Below, one piece after another: positions 53,392 to 62,134 of a stretch of DNA of 64,000 nt (its first letter is position 1; every line of letters starts with the position of its first letter). Under the pieces are notes generated by a model. It did no database searches. It was not told the DNA's origin and saw only the letters and a list, made by a program, of their open reading frames with translations. The translations under genes were made by a program, and so were the position numbers. Origin of the DNA: Algorimicrobium echini (lineage in GTDB: Bacteria > Bacteroidota > Bacteroidia > Flavobacteriales > Flavobacteriaceae); assembly GCF_900115185.1 (NCBI RefSeq), contig NZ_FOVN01000001.1, forward strand, positions 496,001 to 560,000. Direction: 5' to 3'.

Positions 53392-53955
53392 ATGGAAAAC
53401 AAACAAGACAATAAGAAGAAATACGGAAAATTTTTTGCTATGATCGCGACCTCTATGGTTGCAATGTTTTTACTGATGTACACGCATTCCTATCAAGTTA
53501 TTGACCATTTTTGGTTTAGCGAAACTCGCCTATTTATGACCATCATAATGGGTGGTTCGATGATAATTATCATGCTTGCTTATATGCTAAATATGTATAA
53601 TAGTAAAAGCGCCAACACGGCAATATTTGGACTTGGAGCAATGATGATAATTGGTGCAATTTGGTTAGTTAGAAGTCAAGTAACCGTATCTGATACCGAC
53701 TATATGGAAGGTATGATTCCTCATCATTCAATAGCCATATTAACTAGTGATAGAGCAGTAATTAAGGATGTTAGAGTCCGTAAACTTGCAGACAAAATTA
53801 TTAAAGCCCAGCGAAAAGAAATTATGGAAATGCAATGGCTAATTAAGGATATAAAAGAAAATGGAATTGTTGAAACAGAGAATGATAGGTTACAGAGAGC
53901 TGTACCAGAATTTAAAGGCCAATTAGAGAAAGAAACAAAAAATATTGAAAAGTAA
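53392..53955 (+). CDS. DUF305 family membrane protein
   Basis: A 187-residue protein with three hydrophobic segments (about 13-30, 42-62, 75-92) and a DUF305 domain at about 100-165. The key string is 'YMEGMIPHHSIAILTSDRAV' near residue 104, with the His-His pair typical of the ferritin-like, possibly metal-binding fold, and 'IIKAQRKEIMEMQWLIKDI' near residue 142. DUF305 proteins are often found in copper-resistance and mobile regions, but no copper genes are adjacent here. Preceded by 270 bases with a palindrome and followed by a decayed gene. Confidence 0.85.
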   Translation: MENKQDNKKKYGKFFAMIATSMVAMFLLMYTHSYQVIDHFWFSETRLFMTIIMGGSMIIIMLAYMLNMYNSKSANTAIFGLGAMMIIGAIWLVRSQVTVSDTDYMEGMIPHHSIAILTSDRAVIKDVRVRKLADKIIKAQRKEIMEMQWLIKDIKENGIVETENDRLQRAVPEFKGQLEKETKNIEK

Positions 53956-54255
53956 AACTTTGTCTTAAACCAAAAGAAGAGCTATAAAACCACCACAAGT
54001 CGTATACACCGATGTAACCATTTAAAAAAAACGTCCAAATTAAAATTGTTATTGGTTCAGGTTTTAATATTAATTGGAATAATAACTACGATTTATATAT
54101 TTGAGGGACATATAATTTCAAAAGAAGAATTCTTCTATAAACTGGTAGAAAATTCATTTTAAGAATCATGTGTTGGTATTGTTAAATAAAAATTATTACC
54201 TGAAGAAGGAGTAAGAAATGTTATATTACTCAAAAAAACGGAAGCAATTAAATAA
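53956..54255 (+). pseudogene. Decayed membrane-protein-like gene between DUF305 and the second hydrolase
   Basis: One reading frame stays protein-like over 53956-54255 but has no ATG and is broken by TAA codons at 54160-54162, 54187-54189 and 54253-54255. The readable parts include a membrane span (LLLVQVLILIGIITTIYIFE), then GHIISKEEFFYKLVENSF, ESCVGIVK and KLLPEEGVRNVILLKKTEAI. The continued use of one frame across two stops suggests a recently inactivated gene, not random DNA. The family is not recognised. Confidence 0.4.
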
Positions 54256-54444
54256 TAATAAAACGTTTGGTTTTAAAACCATTATTTATAAATCACTTAA
54301 TGGTTATTTATTCAATATTTCGGTTAATATTAAACACCTGACGTTATGAGTATTACCATTTATTTCGTCCAGATTTTGCAATAGTAAGAGCTAATTTTTA
54401 ATTTTAATCAGACTATCTTACGTTCATCAATTTCAAGAATAATT
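54256..54444. other. Non-coding gap before the second alpha/beta hydrolase gene
   Basis: The 189 bases after the decayed gene hold no recognisable gene, terminator or TAnnTTTG box. A 43-codon open frame at 54218-54349 with a GGAG-like sequence upstream overlaps the decayed gene and is unlikely to be real. Confidence 0.5.
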
Positions 54445-55587
54445 ATGAAAAAATCTGTTTTCTCTTTAATCCTAGTAGTCTTTATTAGTCAGATCCTAAT
54501 AGGACAGGAATATAGCGTCTATAAACCGAAAATTGATACCGCTTTCGTGTCATCTCATTTGGGCTACGAAAAAAAAATAGCCATTATCTTGCCAGATGAT
54601 TGGCAAGGTGATAATCAAAAAAAATATCCGCTTATTATTATTTTTGATAAACAAAACCAAAGAAGTCACAATCAAATAATACACACAATAGACTATTTAA
54701 CGGCTGCCGAGCAGATGCCTCGCTCAATCATTATTAGTATTGAGTCTGATAACTCTAAACGAATTAATGAAGCTAAAAGTTCTATGTCACCCCAAAGCGG
54801 GAAAGCACATCTGAATGAAAAATACCTATTTAATGAGATTATAAAACTTGCCGAAACAAAATTTAAAGCAAGTCAATTTCGAGTCTTAATTGGTCATTCT
54901 TGGTATGGCCATTTTACCACAGCCATGTTTACTAAAAATATTAATAACGTAACGGCTGTTATTGCTTTAGATCCTTTTTTTAATCAAAAAAACGTGTCTT
55001 TAATAGACTCCATTTCAGCACTAGATAAACTTACTATGCCGCATACAAAATATTATCGGTATGCTATAGGGAAAGATTATCCAGAAGATTATAAAGCAAT
55101 TGAACAGGTTAAAAATAACATTACAAATACTAAAATAAACATTAACGGTACCTATTTCCCTAACGCTTTTCATAATGCTATACCAGGGTTAGGAATTGGA
55201 GAAGCTTTGTATGACATATTTGAATATTGGTCCATTCAGCAATACACATTTTTCAACGCCTCCAATAAGCAAGCAGATCTATTTACTGAATTAAAAAACA
55301 ATATGATAAACCATTATGGGCATAACTTGCATTTTTCGATAGGCGTATTAAACGGAAAAGGTTGGGGCTTCTATAATGACAAGGATTACCAAAAAGCTAT
55401 AGACGTTTGGAATGAACTTATTAGTCAGTATCCAAGTTTTTCAGAAGCGTATTTATACATCATAGATGCTCAAAAACAATTAAACCTTGATACTTCAAAC
55501 ACTATAATCAAATTCAAAGATAGCTTACAACGTTCTCTATTTTATTCATATGAAGAAAAAAAAGAGCTCTTAACTGAATTGAATTAA
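54445..55587 (+). CDS. Secreted alpha/beta hydrolase (esterase D/IroE-like), paralogue of the gene at 445
   Basis: A 380-residue exported protein: signal peptide 1-20, alpha/beta-hydrolase domain at about 30-260, and TPR-like helices at about 300-360. The nucleophile elbow is intact: GHSWYGHF with Ser152 (family consensus GHSxGG). 'YPLIIIFDKQNQRSH' near residue 61 aligns with the paralogue at 445-1593, and the C-terminal repeats are also shared. The His of the triad is probably in 'YFPNAFHNAIPG' near residue 243. Substrate unknown; related proteins cleave siderophore or other esters. Located in the accessory stretch with an immunity-like protein and a monooxygenase. Confidence 0.8.
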   Translation: MKKSVFSLILVVFISQILIGQEYSVYKPKIDTAFVSSHLGYEKKIAIILPDDWQGDNQKKYPLIIIFDKQNQRSHNQIIHTIDYLTAAEQMPRSIIISIESDNSKRINEAKSSMSPQSGKAHLNEKYLFNEIIKLAETKFKASQFRVLIGHSWYGHFTTAMFTKNINNVTAVIALDPFFNQKNVSLIDSISALDKLTMPHTKYYRYAIGKDYPEDYKAIEQVKNNITNTKININGTYFPNAFHNAIPGLGIGEALYDIFEYWSIQQYTFFNASNKQADLFTELKNNMINHYGHNLHFSIGVLNGKGWGFYNDKDYQKAIDVWNELISQYPSFSEAYLYIIDAQKQLNLDTSNTIIKFKDSLQRSLFYSYEEKKELLTELN

Positions 55588-55701
55588 TTAATAATTTGCC
55601 TGTATTACTGGAAAACGGATTATAATTAAACCATAGAAAAAAAATTCACCAAAACCGCTAGTTCTAAACGCATATAGTTAGTAAGAATTTTAAACTAAAA
55701 A

Positions 55702-56154
55702 ATGATACTTAAAGGAATTAGAAATCAACAAATAGAATTTCAAATATTGGGCTATGAGCTTCCTGAAAATTATGGCCCTTCATACGAATCCAACTTTCTA
55801 TATCTTAATTTAATTATAAAAAGTGAATTTGGTAATTGGCAAACTGATAGCTGTGCGCTTTCAACAACAGATGTAGAAAAAATAATTGATTGGTTTTATA
55901 ACCTAGCACAAAATACAATTATCACACCACAATTGTGTTTCAAAGATAAAGGTATATCCTTTGAGGGCATTAAAAAAAATGCTCGTATTACCAATGTACG
56001 CATATACTTTCATTCAGAATGCACACCCGATAACAGTGAAACAGGCAAACCATACTATGTAGATTTAGAATTAAATAACTTACAATTAATTGAAGTCTCT
56101 GAAAACTTCCAAACAGAATTGAATCCATTTCCTAGCCGTGGATTTGAAGAATGA
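55702..56154 (+). CDS. WapI-like immunity protein, orphan
   Basis: A 150-residue soluble protein with 'IEFQILGYELPEN' near residue 11 and 'DVEKIIDWFYNLAQNT' near residue 60, the order and spacing I associate with the WapI family of immunity proteins that protect against polymorphic toxins. It lacks a signal peptide. No toxin gene is adjacent: upstream is a hydrolase, downstream a monooxygenase. It may be an orphan immunity gene or may have another role; the family call is tentative. Confidence 0.5.
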   Translation: MILKGIRNQQIEFQILGYELPENYGPSYESNFLYLNLIIKSEFGNWQTDSCALSTTDVEKIIDWFYNLAQNTIITPQLCFKDKGISFEGIKKNARITNVRIYFHSECTPDNSETGKPYYVDLELNNLQLIEVSENFQTELNPFPSRGFEE

Positions 56155-56184
56155 AATAGTATTTGAGCAACAAAAACAGTAAAA

Positions 56185-57657
56185 TTGATTAAAAAAACCG
56201 TGAAAAAAGTGCAACAAAAAGAAACCTGCTGGAGTATTTGCCAGTCCTGTCATGGAAGTGGAAGAAAAAGACAAAGACTTCGAAAAAAAGTACGACTCCA
56301 ATATCAAAAAGCACTAGCTGAATTTAAAAAAAATAACGAGAACGGAAAAGCTCCTACACGACCTAAAGGCCATTTTACTTTGTGTTTAAATTGTAAGGGT
56401 TCAGGTCTTATTCCAGCCGACAACCATCCAATTTCTGATACCGAAAACTACCCACATGTTGCTATTATTGGTGGTGGAATTGGTGGTGCTGCATTAGCTG
56501 TGGCTTGTTTACATCGTAAAATTCCCTTTACACTTTATGAGCGCGATAAGGACTTCAATACTCGGTCTCAAGGTTATGGTCTTACCTTACAACAAGCTAG
56601 CAAAGCCATTCAAGGTTTGGGTATTTTTTCATTAGATGAGGGTGTTATTTCTACAAGACATATTGTTCATACTACCGAAGGAAAGGTGATTGGTGAATGG
56701 GGAATTAGAAAATGGGTCCAGTCTAATGAAAAAGCTACTCCTAGACGCACAAATATCCATATTGCCAGGCAGTCTTTACGGTCTGCACTACTAGAACAAT
56801 TAGGTAATCATGATAGGATAAAATGGGACCATCAGTTGGTTACTATTAAGGAAACTAAAAATAAAAATGTTGAACTGAACTTTCAGGTAAATGGGAAAAT
56901 AAAACGTATTGAAGCAGACCTTGTGGTCGGTGCTGATGGTATTAGGAGTACTGTTCGGAGCTTGCTGATTGGTGAAGTTAAAACACCTTTACGCTATTTA
57001 GATTGTATTGTAATATTAGGAATTTGTCCGTTAGATGCGCTTAAGGATGTAAGCAGCTCTTTGTTAGATTCGGCTACTGTATTCCAAACTGCCAATGGTA
57101 ACGAACGAATTTACGTTATGCCATTTACATCAGATTCCGTAATGTGGCAACTTAGTTTCCCAATGCCCGAAAATGAAGCCATTGCTTTAAGTAAAAAAGG
57201 CTCAAAGGCGCTTAAAGCAGAAGCTACACGCAGAACCCAATGGCATGACCCTATTCCCCAAATTGTATCAGCAACTTTGGAAGCACAAATTTCAGGATAT
57301 CCCGTTTATGATAGAGCATTGCTTACAACAGAATTACTTAAAAAAAGTGATCACATAACCCTAATTGGGGACGCAGCACATCCCATGAGCCCATTTAAAG
57401 GTCAAGGAGCAAACCAAGCGTTGCTGGACGCGCTATCACTTGCTCGTAGCTTATCAAAAGGATGCAGGCCACAATCTAATTGGCGTGAAGTTGGTTTACG
57501 GGACAGTGTATTAACAGCTTTTGAATTAGAAATGTTAGAACGCAGTGCTACCAAAGTTAAAGACTCGGCTGAAGCCGCAAAATTTTTGCATTCTAAAACA
57601 GTACTTTATGTAGGCAATGAGCCTAGAGGCAGGTGTTTGAAGAACAAAAAGTTATAG
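56185..57657 (+). CDS. FAD-dependent monooxygenase with N-terminal DnaJ-like zinc motif
   Basis: A 490-residue cytoplasmic protein. Residues 1-80 contain two CxxCxGxG motifs of DnaJ type (C19-QSC-HGSG and C67-LNC-KGSG) separated by a basic helix. A p-hydroxybenzoate-hydroxylase-type FAD monooxygenase follows: GGGIGG dinucleotide site at 96-101, 'LVVGADGIRSTVRSLLIG' (DG motif) near 252, and 'LIGDAAHPMSPFKGQGANQA' (GD motif) near 392. The order is zinc motif, then flavin domain, in one unbroken frame. The start is TTG at 56185; GTG at 56200 is an alternative. Fold and family are clear; the substrate and why the zinc motif is fused are not. Confidence 0.85.
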   Translation: MIKKTVKKVQQKETCWSICQSCHGSGRKRQRLRKKVRLQYQKALAEFKKNNENGKAPTRPKGHFTLCLNCKGSGLIPADNHPISDTENYPHVAIIGGGIGGAALAVACLHRKIPFTLYERDKDFNTRSQGYGLTLQQASKAIQGLGIFSLDEGVISTRHIVHTTEGKVIGEWGIRKWVQSNEKATPRRTNIHIARQSLRSALLEQLGNHDRIKWDHQLVTIKETKNKNVELNFQVNGKIKRIEADLVVGADGIRSTVRSLLIGEVKTPLRYLDCIVILGICPLDALKDVSSSLLDSATVFQTANGNERIYVMPFTSDSVMWQLSFPMPENEAIALSKKGSKALKAEATRRTQWHDPIPQIVSATLEAQISGYPVYDRALLTTELLKKSDHITLIGDAAHPMSPFKGQGANQALLDALSLARSLSKGCRPQSNWREVGLRDSVLTAFELEMLERSATKVKDSAEAAKFLHSKTVLYVGNEPRGRCLKNKKL

Positions 57658-57725
57658 CAAAAAGAAGGGAGGAATTCAGCCTTTATAGGTAACCATAACA
57701 ATTCATTTAACCTACCTAAAAAACA

Positions 57726-57753
57726 AAAGCCTTTACATTTCTGTAAAGGCTTT
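57726..57753. terminator. Terminator of tRNA-Asn (and possibly of the monooxygenase gene)
   Basis: AAAGCCTTTACA and TGTAAAGGCTTT are perfect 12-base arms with a TTTC loop. On the minus strand the stem is followed by a run of T (TTTTGTTTTTT), and it lies 10 bases beyond the 3' end of the tRNA. Confidence 0.9.
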
Positions 57754-57763
57754 GTCTAACTTG

Positions 57764-57837
57764 CTCCTCCTCTTAGGCTCGAACTAAGGACCCTCTGATT
57801 AACAGTCAGATGCTCTAACCAACTGAGCTAAGGAGGA
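57764..57837 (-). tRNA. tRNA-Asn (anticodon GTT)
   Basis: A 74-base tRNA on the minus strand. The acceptor arm pairs TCCTCCT with AGGAGGA, the discriminator is G, and CAA follows instead of an encoded CCA. D arm, anticodon stem TCTGA/TCAGA with loop CTGTTAA (anticodon GTT) and the TTCGAGC T-loop are all present. It has its own promoter and terminator. Confidence 0.97.
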
Positions 57838-57858
57838 GTGTTATCGCGTTTGCGAGCG

Positions 57859-57889
57859 CAAATATATATATATTTTTAATTACTACAAA
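57859..57889 (-). promoter_or_regulatory. Promoter TTTG-N19-TATATTTG of tRNA-Asn
   Basis: On the minus strand TTTG (57889-57886) and TATATTTG (57866-57859) are separated by 19 bases, 21 bases upstream of the mature tRNA end. Confidence 0.8.
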
Positions 57890-57931
57890 ACAAGATTAGA
57901 TTTTTTGTAAAAAAAATTTTTATCTCTGCAA

Positions 57932-59260
57932 TTATTCAAAAATTGCTTTGTAAATATCATTGCCATTGGCAAACAACACCAAGGATATAAGTAGTATAAA
58001 ACCAACAAGTTGGGCGTATTCCATAAATTTATCACCTGGTTTCCTACCTGAAATTATTTCATAAATTAAAAACATAACGTGACCGCCATCTAAAGCCGGA
58101 ATTGGTAATAAATTTAAAACACCAAGCATTATGGATAGGAATGCCGTGATAGCCCAAAACGCTTTCCAATTCCACGATGGTGGAAACATATTTCCAATAG
58201 CTGCAAAGCCTCCTACTTGAGCGGCTCCTTTTTTAGTGAATATATACTTAAACTGTGCTAAATAGTCTTTAATGGTCCAATAACCTAATGAAGCGCCTTT
58301 AGTAATACTTTCTCCAAAAGAATACTCTTTATGATTAAAAGCAATATAGTTTGAGTCTGTTGCTCTTGTAACAACACCAATAGTAAAATCTTCATTTGGT
58401 GTTATTTTTAAAGTTTTGTTCTCGCCATTGCGTTCTACAACTAAATTCATTTCTGAACTATTTGTATTTTTTAGCATATAGGATAAATCCGACAAGTAAT
58501 TAATTTCAGTTCCATTAATATTTACCAATTTGTCCGTCACTAAAAGTCCAGCTTTTTCTGCTGGAGAATTAGGCGTTATAGAATCTAATTTAAATGGTGA
58601 ACGTGGTGTTAATGCGGGCAAATCGCCTGCTTCAAATAATTGTGTCCCTATATCGTCTGGGATTTTTAAATTTTCAGTCGTTCCAGAAGCGCGTTCTACT
58701 TGAATTTCATTAATATCTCTAAAAAGTAAATAAGAGTTGATGTCAGTTACTTCAGAAAACGGTTGGCCATCTACTGAAACAATTTTATCACCTTGCTGAA
58801 AACCGTATTGCTCCATGGTTTTAGTAACTCCAAAACCATATTTTATATCATCTTTTGTAGAGTAATCCGTTCCCCAAACAAATAAAATCATCATATAGAT
58901 AACAAATCCTAATACGAAGTTCACGAATACACCGCCAAGCATAATGATTAAACGTTGCCATGCTGGCTTGGTTCTAAATTCCCATGGCTGTGGTGGTTGT
59001 GCCATTTGCTCTTTATCCATGCTTTCATCAATCATTCCAGCAATTTTTACATAACCACCTAATGGCAACCATCCTATTCCGTAAACGGTATCCCCAATTT
59101 TTTTCTTGAATAGTGAAAACTTAATATCGAAAAACAGATAGAACTTTTCTACACGTGTTCCAAATAACTTTGCCGGAATAAAATGACCTAATTCGTGTAA
59201 AACAATAAGTATAGACAGGCTTAAAAATAATTGTGCTGCCTTAATTAATATAATTGTCAT
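57932..59260 (-). CDS. rseP: Site-2 protease RseP (M50 zinc metalloprotease)
   Basis: A 442-residue intramembrane protease. The zinc site HELGHF is at 22-26 in the first span, with the third ligand in NLLPIPALDGGH near residue 385. Two PDZ domains lie at about 125-290 (GFQQGDKIVSVDGQPF; PNSPAEKAGLLVTDKLVNIN). In other bacteria it cleaves anti-sigma factors and remnant signal peptides. A TACTTTTG box at 59286-59293 (minus) lies 25 bases upstream and may be its promoter. Confidence 0.95.
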   Translation of the reverse strand: MTIILIKAAQLFLSLSILIVLHELGHFIPAKLFGTRVEKFYLFFDIKFSLFKKKIGDTVYGIGWLPLGGYVKIAGMIDESMDKEQMAQPPQPWEFRTKPAWQRLIIMLGGVFVNFVLGFVIYMMILFVWGTDYSTKDDIKYGFGVTKTMEQYGFQQGDKIVSVDGQPFSEVTDINSYLLFRDINEIQVERASGTTENLKIPDDIGTQLFEAGDLPALTPRSPFKLDSITPNSPAEKAGLLVTDKLVNINGTEINYLSDLSYMLKNTNSSEMNLVVERNGENKTLKITPNEDFTIGVVTRATDSNYIAFNHKEYSFGESITKGASLGYWTIKDYLAQFKYIFTKKGAAQVGGFAAIGNMFPPSWNWKAFWAITAFLSIMLGVLNLLPIPALDGGHVMFLIYEIISGRKPGDKFMEYAQLVGFILLISLVLFANGNDIYKAIFE

Positions 59261-59333
59261 AAGAGTTTCTTCTTTTTATAGCGCACAAAAGTAGTGTTTT
59301 AACACCATTTAGAAAACTATAAGAGGGTTATTG

Positions 59334-61271
59334 CTATTTTTTTAACACGGTTTTGTTAATTAAACCGTTAGCAGTTTCAAACTTAACAAATAATATGCCA
59401 GTTGCAAAGCGAGAAATATCTATATGTGAAGTCCATACGTTAGTTTCCAAAAGTTGTCCTAAAGCATTATATATTTTAACCTGTTGAATCTGTAAATTTT
59501 CTGGTTTTTTTAGGTATATAATATGGGATGTCGGATTTGGATGTAGCGTGATGTCTGAAACACTATTATATGGTTCTGTAGAGAGTGTTACCTCATTATT
59601 TTTAGATATAATATCGCTTTCAGGATCAAAAAGAACATCGGCAACGGTGAAATTAACTGGTTTTAGAAAATCTTGGTTGTTATAGGTGTTATTTAAAATT
59701 ACATCTTGCGTTTCACCATTGACACCAATAAGTCGGACAGGAACGGGTACTTCAAAAAAGTCCACAGATGCGTGACTTTGCACTTGCGATAAATTAAAAA
59801 ACACCGAGTTTGAGGATGGTTGATTCCATGTTAATGTATAGGTTGGGTAACCTTGATTGTATACCCAATCGTTAAAAAACGCTGTTAAATCATCACCAGA
59901 TGTCGTCTCAACGATGTTTATAAAATCGGCTGTTTTGGCATATCCATATGCATGATCTGGATGGCTTAAATAATTCCGCATGGCTTGAAAAAAAGTCTCA
60001 TCTCCAAGTTTTTTCCGAAGCATATGTACAACCATGGAGCCTTTATTATAACTTAACCGACTACTAAATATGCGACTAACACTCGTTGTATCAGAATCAG
60101 CTAAATATACCGCGCCACCAGGTTGTGAAACAATAGAATTAATACGATCTTGTTTAAAAGCTGTAAAATTTGCATTACCATTTAAATTTTCTACGGCTAA
60201 GCCAGTTAAATAGGTAGCAAATCCCTCATTTAACCAAATATCTTTCCAACTACCACAGGTTATTTTGTTACCAAACCACTGATGTGCCAATTCATGAGCC
60301 ACCAAGTTCTGTCCAAAACTACCCATAAACGAAACCGTGGTATGCTCCATACCGCCTCCCCAACCAAATTGTGCATGACCATATTTTTCATTTGCATACG
60401 GATAGGTTTCAAAAAGCGTAGCAAAAACATTCATAATATCCACTGTAATTGGTGTGCTAGCTTGCGCATAGGCTAAATCTTCAGGATACACATAATTTAC
60501 AATATCGAACGGAGTCCCGTTATTGGCTACTTCGTGAGAATAAACTGTATAATTGGTAGCCGCAATAGCTATTAAATATGCAGGAATTGGATAATTATGC
60601 TTAAACCTAGTTGTTTTAGAATTTCCCGTTAAGGTTTGACTAATTTCCAATCCGTTTGAAACTGCAATATACTCTTCATTATTAGGTGTAAATTGTGGTG
60701 TATTTAAGTACACATCTATAGAGTCTATTTTGTCGATTAAATCCTGCTTACATGGCCACCATCCTTTAGCACCAAATGGCTCTGAAAGTGTCCAAATAAC
60801 AGGTGTTCCATTGTGGGTTGCTTGTTCAAAAGAACCAAAACCAGAACTTTCAGGGTTTCCTGAATATGAAATGGTTAAGGAGTCCAAAACATTTATATTT
60901 TGAACTTGTGGCAAAGTAATGACTACCTCATCATCAGAATTATGGACAAAAGATAAAGAAACACCACGTTGAGTAACTTGCGAAACCGTCATATTATCAG
61001 TTAATTCAAAGGTGATTTCTGATAAAGCTTCTTTTGCTTCAAAATAAGTAGTAACATCGCCAGATATAAATGCTACATCAGGATCTACTGACAACTCTAA
61101 TCGGTGGTATTTAACATCATAATCACCAGTATTTAAGCTAAAACGTTGGCGCATTTTTTTAAGTGCCATTTTAGCCTCTGCTTCTTGTATTTTAGTGAAA
61201 GATTTTAAATAATCTTGAGCCATAAAAGGTGTCGATATTAAAAATAATAGCGCGAATAAGTAAGGTTTCAT
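59334..61271 (-). CDS. M1 family aminopeptidase with T9SS type A sorting domain
   Basis: A 645-residue exported metallopeptidase. The start at 61271 gives a good signal peptide (KPYLFALLFLISTPFMAQ); an upstream ATG at 61316 would add a non-signal extension. The M1 substrate motif GGGMEHTT (about 305) and zinc motif HELAHQWFGN (from 326) with the downstream 'WLNEGFATY' glutamate are complete. The C-terminal ~75 residues form a type A sorting domain (LHPNPTSHIIYLKKPENLQ; FATGILFVKFE), so the enzyme is exported by the T9SS. It trims N-terminal residues of peptides outside the cell. Divergent from the SCO gene. Confidence 0.93.
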   Translation of the reverse strand: MKPYLFALLFLISTPFMAQDYLKSFTKIQEAEAKMALKKMRQRFSLNTGDYDVKYHRLELSVDPDVAFISGDVTTYFEAKEALSEITFELTDNMTVSQVTQRGVSLSFVHNSDDEVVITLPQVQNINVLDSLTISYSGNPESSGFGSFEQATHNGTPVIWTLSEPFGAKGWWPCKQDLIDKIDSIDVYLNTPQFTPNNEEYIAVSNGLEISQTLTGNSKTTRFKHNYPIPAYLIAIAATNYTVYSHEVANNGTPFDIVNYVYPEDLAYAQASTPITVDIMNVFATLFETYPYANEKYGHAQFGWGGGMEHTTVSFMGSFGQNLVAHELAHQWFGNKITCGSWKDIWLNEGFATYLTGLAVENLNGNANFTAFKQDRINSIVSQPGGAVYLADSDTTSVSRIFSSRLSYNKGSMVVHMLRKKLGDETFFQAMRNYLSHPDHAYGYAKTADFINIVETTSGDDLTAFFNDWVYNQGYPTYTLTWNQPSSNSVFFNLSQVQSHASVDFFEVPVPVRLIGVNGETQDVILNNTYNNQDFLKPVNFTVADVLFDPESDIISKNNEVTLSTEPYNSVSDITLHPNPTSHIIYLKKPENLQIQQVKIYNALGQLLETNVWTSHIDISRFATGILFVKFETANGLINKTVLKK

Positions 61272-61335
61272 AAAGGTGTTTTTACTGAAAAAAAAATTGA
61301 TTGTTAAAAATACCACTTAAATCTCTATTCTGTTG

Positions 61336-61343
61336 TAATTTTG
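61336..61343 (+). promoter_or_regulatory. Candidate -7 box (TAATTTTG) of the SCO gene
   Basis: TAATTTTG fits TAnnTTTG and lies 42 bases before the ATG of the SCO gene; no TTG at 17-23 bases upstream. Confidence 0.45.
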
Positions 61344-61384
61344 CAAGAGAATTGTATATCTAAACCCCTATAATACCATTAGTT

Positions 61385-62056
61385 ATGTTGTCATTTTTTA
61401 AAGACTACAAGTATTTTGCTATCGTTTTTCTTATTATTTCCCTAATAATTGTAACCATTATATACAATATACTAGATGTTGAAAAACCGTTACCCATTTA
61501 CCAACCCGCTATGGTGAATTTTGAATTGGTGGATAGCACAATTCAACACCAAAAAAAATATCATAAAATTGCCGATTTTAGCTTAACCAATCAAAATGGA
61601 AAAACCATTACACAAGCAGATTACAAGGACAAAATTTATGTAGCAGATTTCTTTTTTACCACTTGCCAAACCATTTGTCCTATCATGACGGATCATATGG
61701 TTTATATACAAAAAGAATTAAAAAATGACCCAGAAGTTATGCTTCTATCACATACGGTTACACCAGAAATTGATTCGGTACCGCAATTAAAAAAATACGC
61801 CTTAAAAAAGGGTGTTGATGATACTCGTTGGAATTTAGTTACAGGCGACAAAAAACAAATTTATGATTTAGCAAGAAAAAGCTATTTAGCCGTTAAAGAT
61901 GTGGAAGGTTTTGACCCTTATGATATGATTCATACAGAAAACTTCATGCTAATTGATAAAAAACGCCAAATTCGTGGGTTTTACGATGGTACAAATCCTG
62001 AAGAAATTAAACGCTTAATTGCTGATATTCAAAAACTAAAGAAAGATTCTGAATAG
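61385..62056 (+). CDS. SCO1/SenC-family copper chaperone
   Basis: A 223-residue membrane-anchored thioredoxin-fold protein (span at about 10-30). The copper motif TCQTICP holds Cys94 and Cys98 (CxxxC), and the third ligand His is in 'MIHTENFMLID' near residue 181. SCO proteins deliver copper or electrons to the CuA centre of cytochrome oxidase. It precedes feoA by about 80 bases on the same strand but is likely a separate transcript. Confidence 0.93.
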   Translation: MLSFFKDYKYFAIVFLIISLIIVTIIYNILDVEKPLPIYQPAMVNFELVDSTIQHQKKYHKIADFSLTNQNGKTITQADYKDKIYVADFFFTTCQTICPIMTDHMVYIQKELKNDPEVMLLSHTVTPEIDSVPQLKKYALKKGVDDTRWNLVTGDKKQIYDLARKSYLAVKDVEGFDPYDMIHTENFMLIDKKRQIRGFYDGTNPEEIKRLIADIQKLKKDSE

Positions 62057-62094
62057 TTTTATAAGTACAATTTTTTTACCCTAACTTTTTACAT

Positions 62095-62102
62095 TATTTT
62101 TG
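62095..62102 (+). promoter_or_regulatory. Candidate -7 box (TATTTTTG) of feoAB
   Basis: TATTTTTG fits TAnnTTTG and lies 33 bases before the GTG of feoA; the upstream -33 region is a T run with no exact TTG. No clear Fur box was seen. Confidence 0.45.
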
Positions 62103-62134
62103 CTTCTTTAAAATCAATCTAAATAAGCGTACAG

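Noticed and set aside
54218-54349. 43-codon open frame with GGAG upstream
   Set aside because: Overlaps the decayed gene in another frame and its translation has no recognisable motif.
57764-57837. tRNA-Asn as attachment site of an integrated element
   Set aside because: No direct repeat of the tRNA 3' end and no integrase were found in the window, so only a weak positional argument remains.
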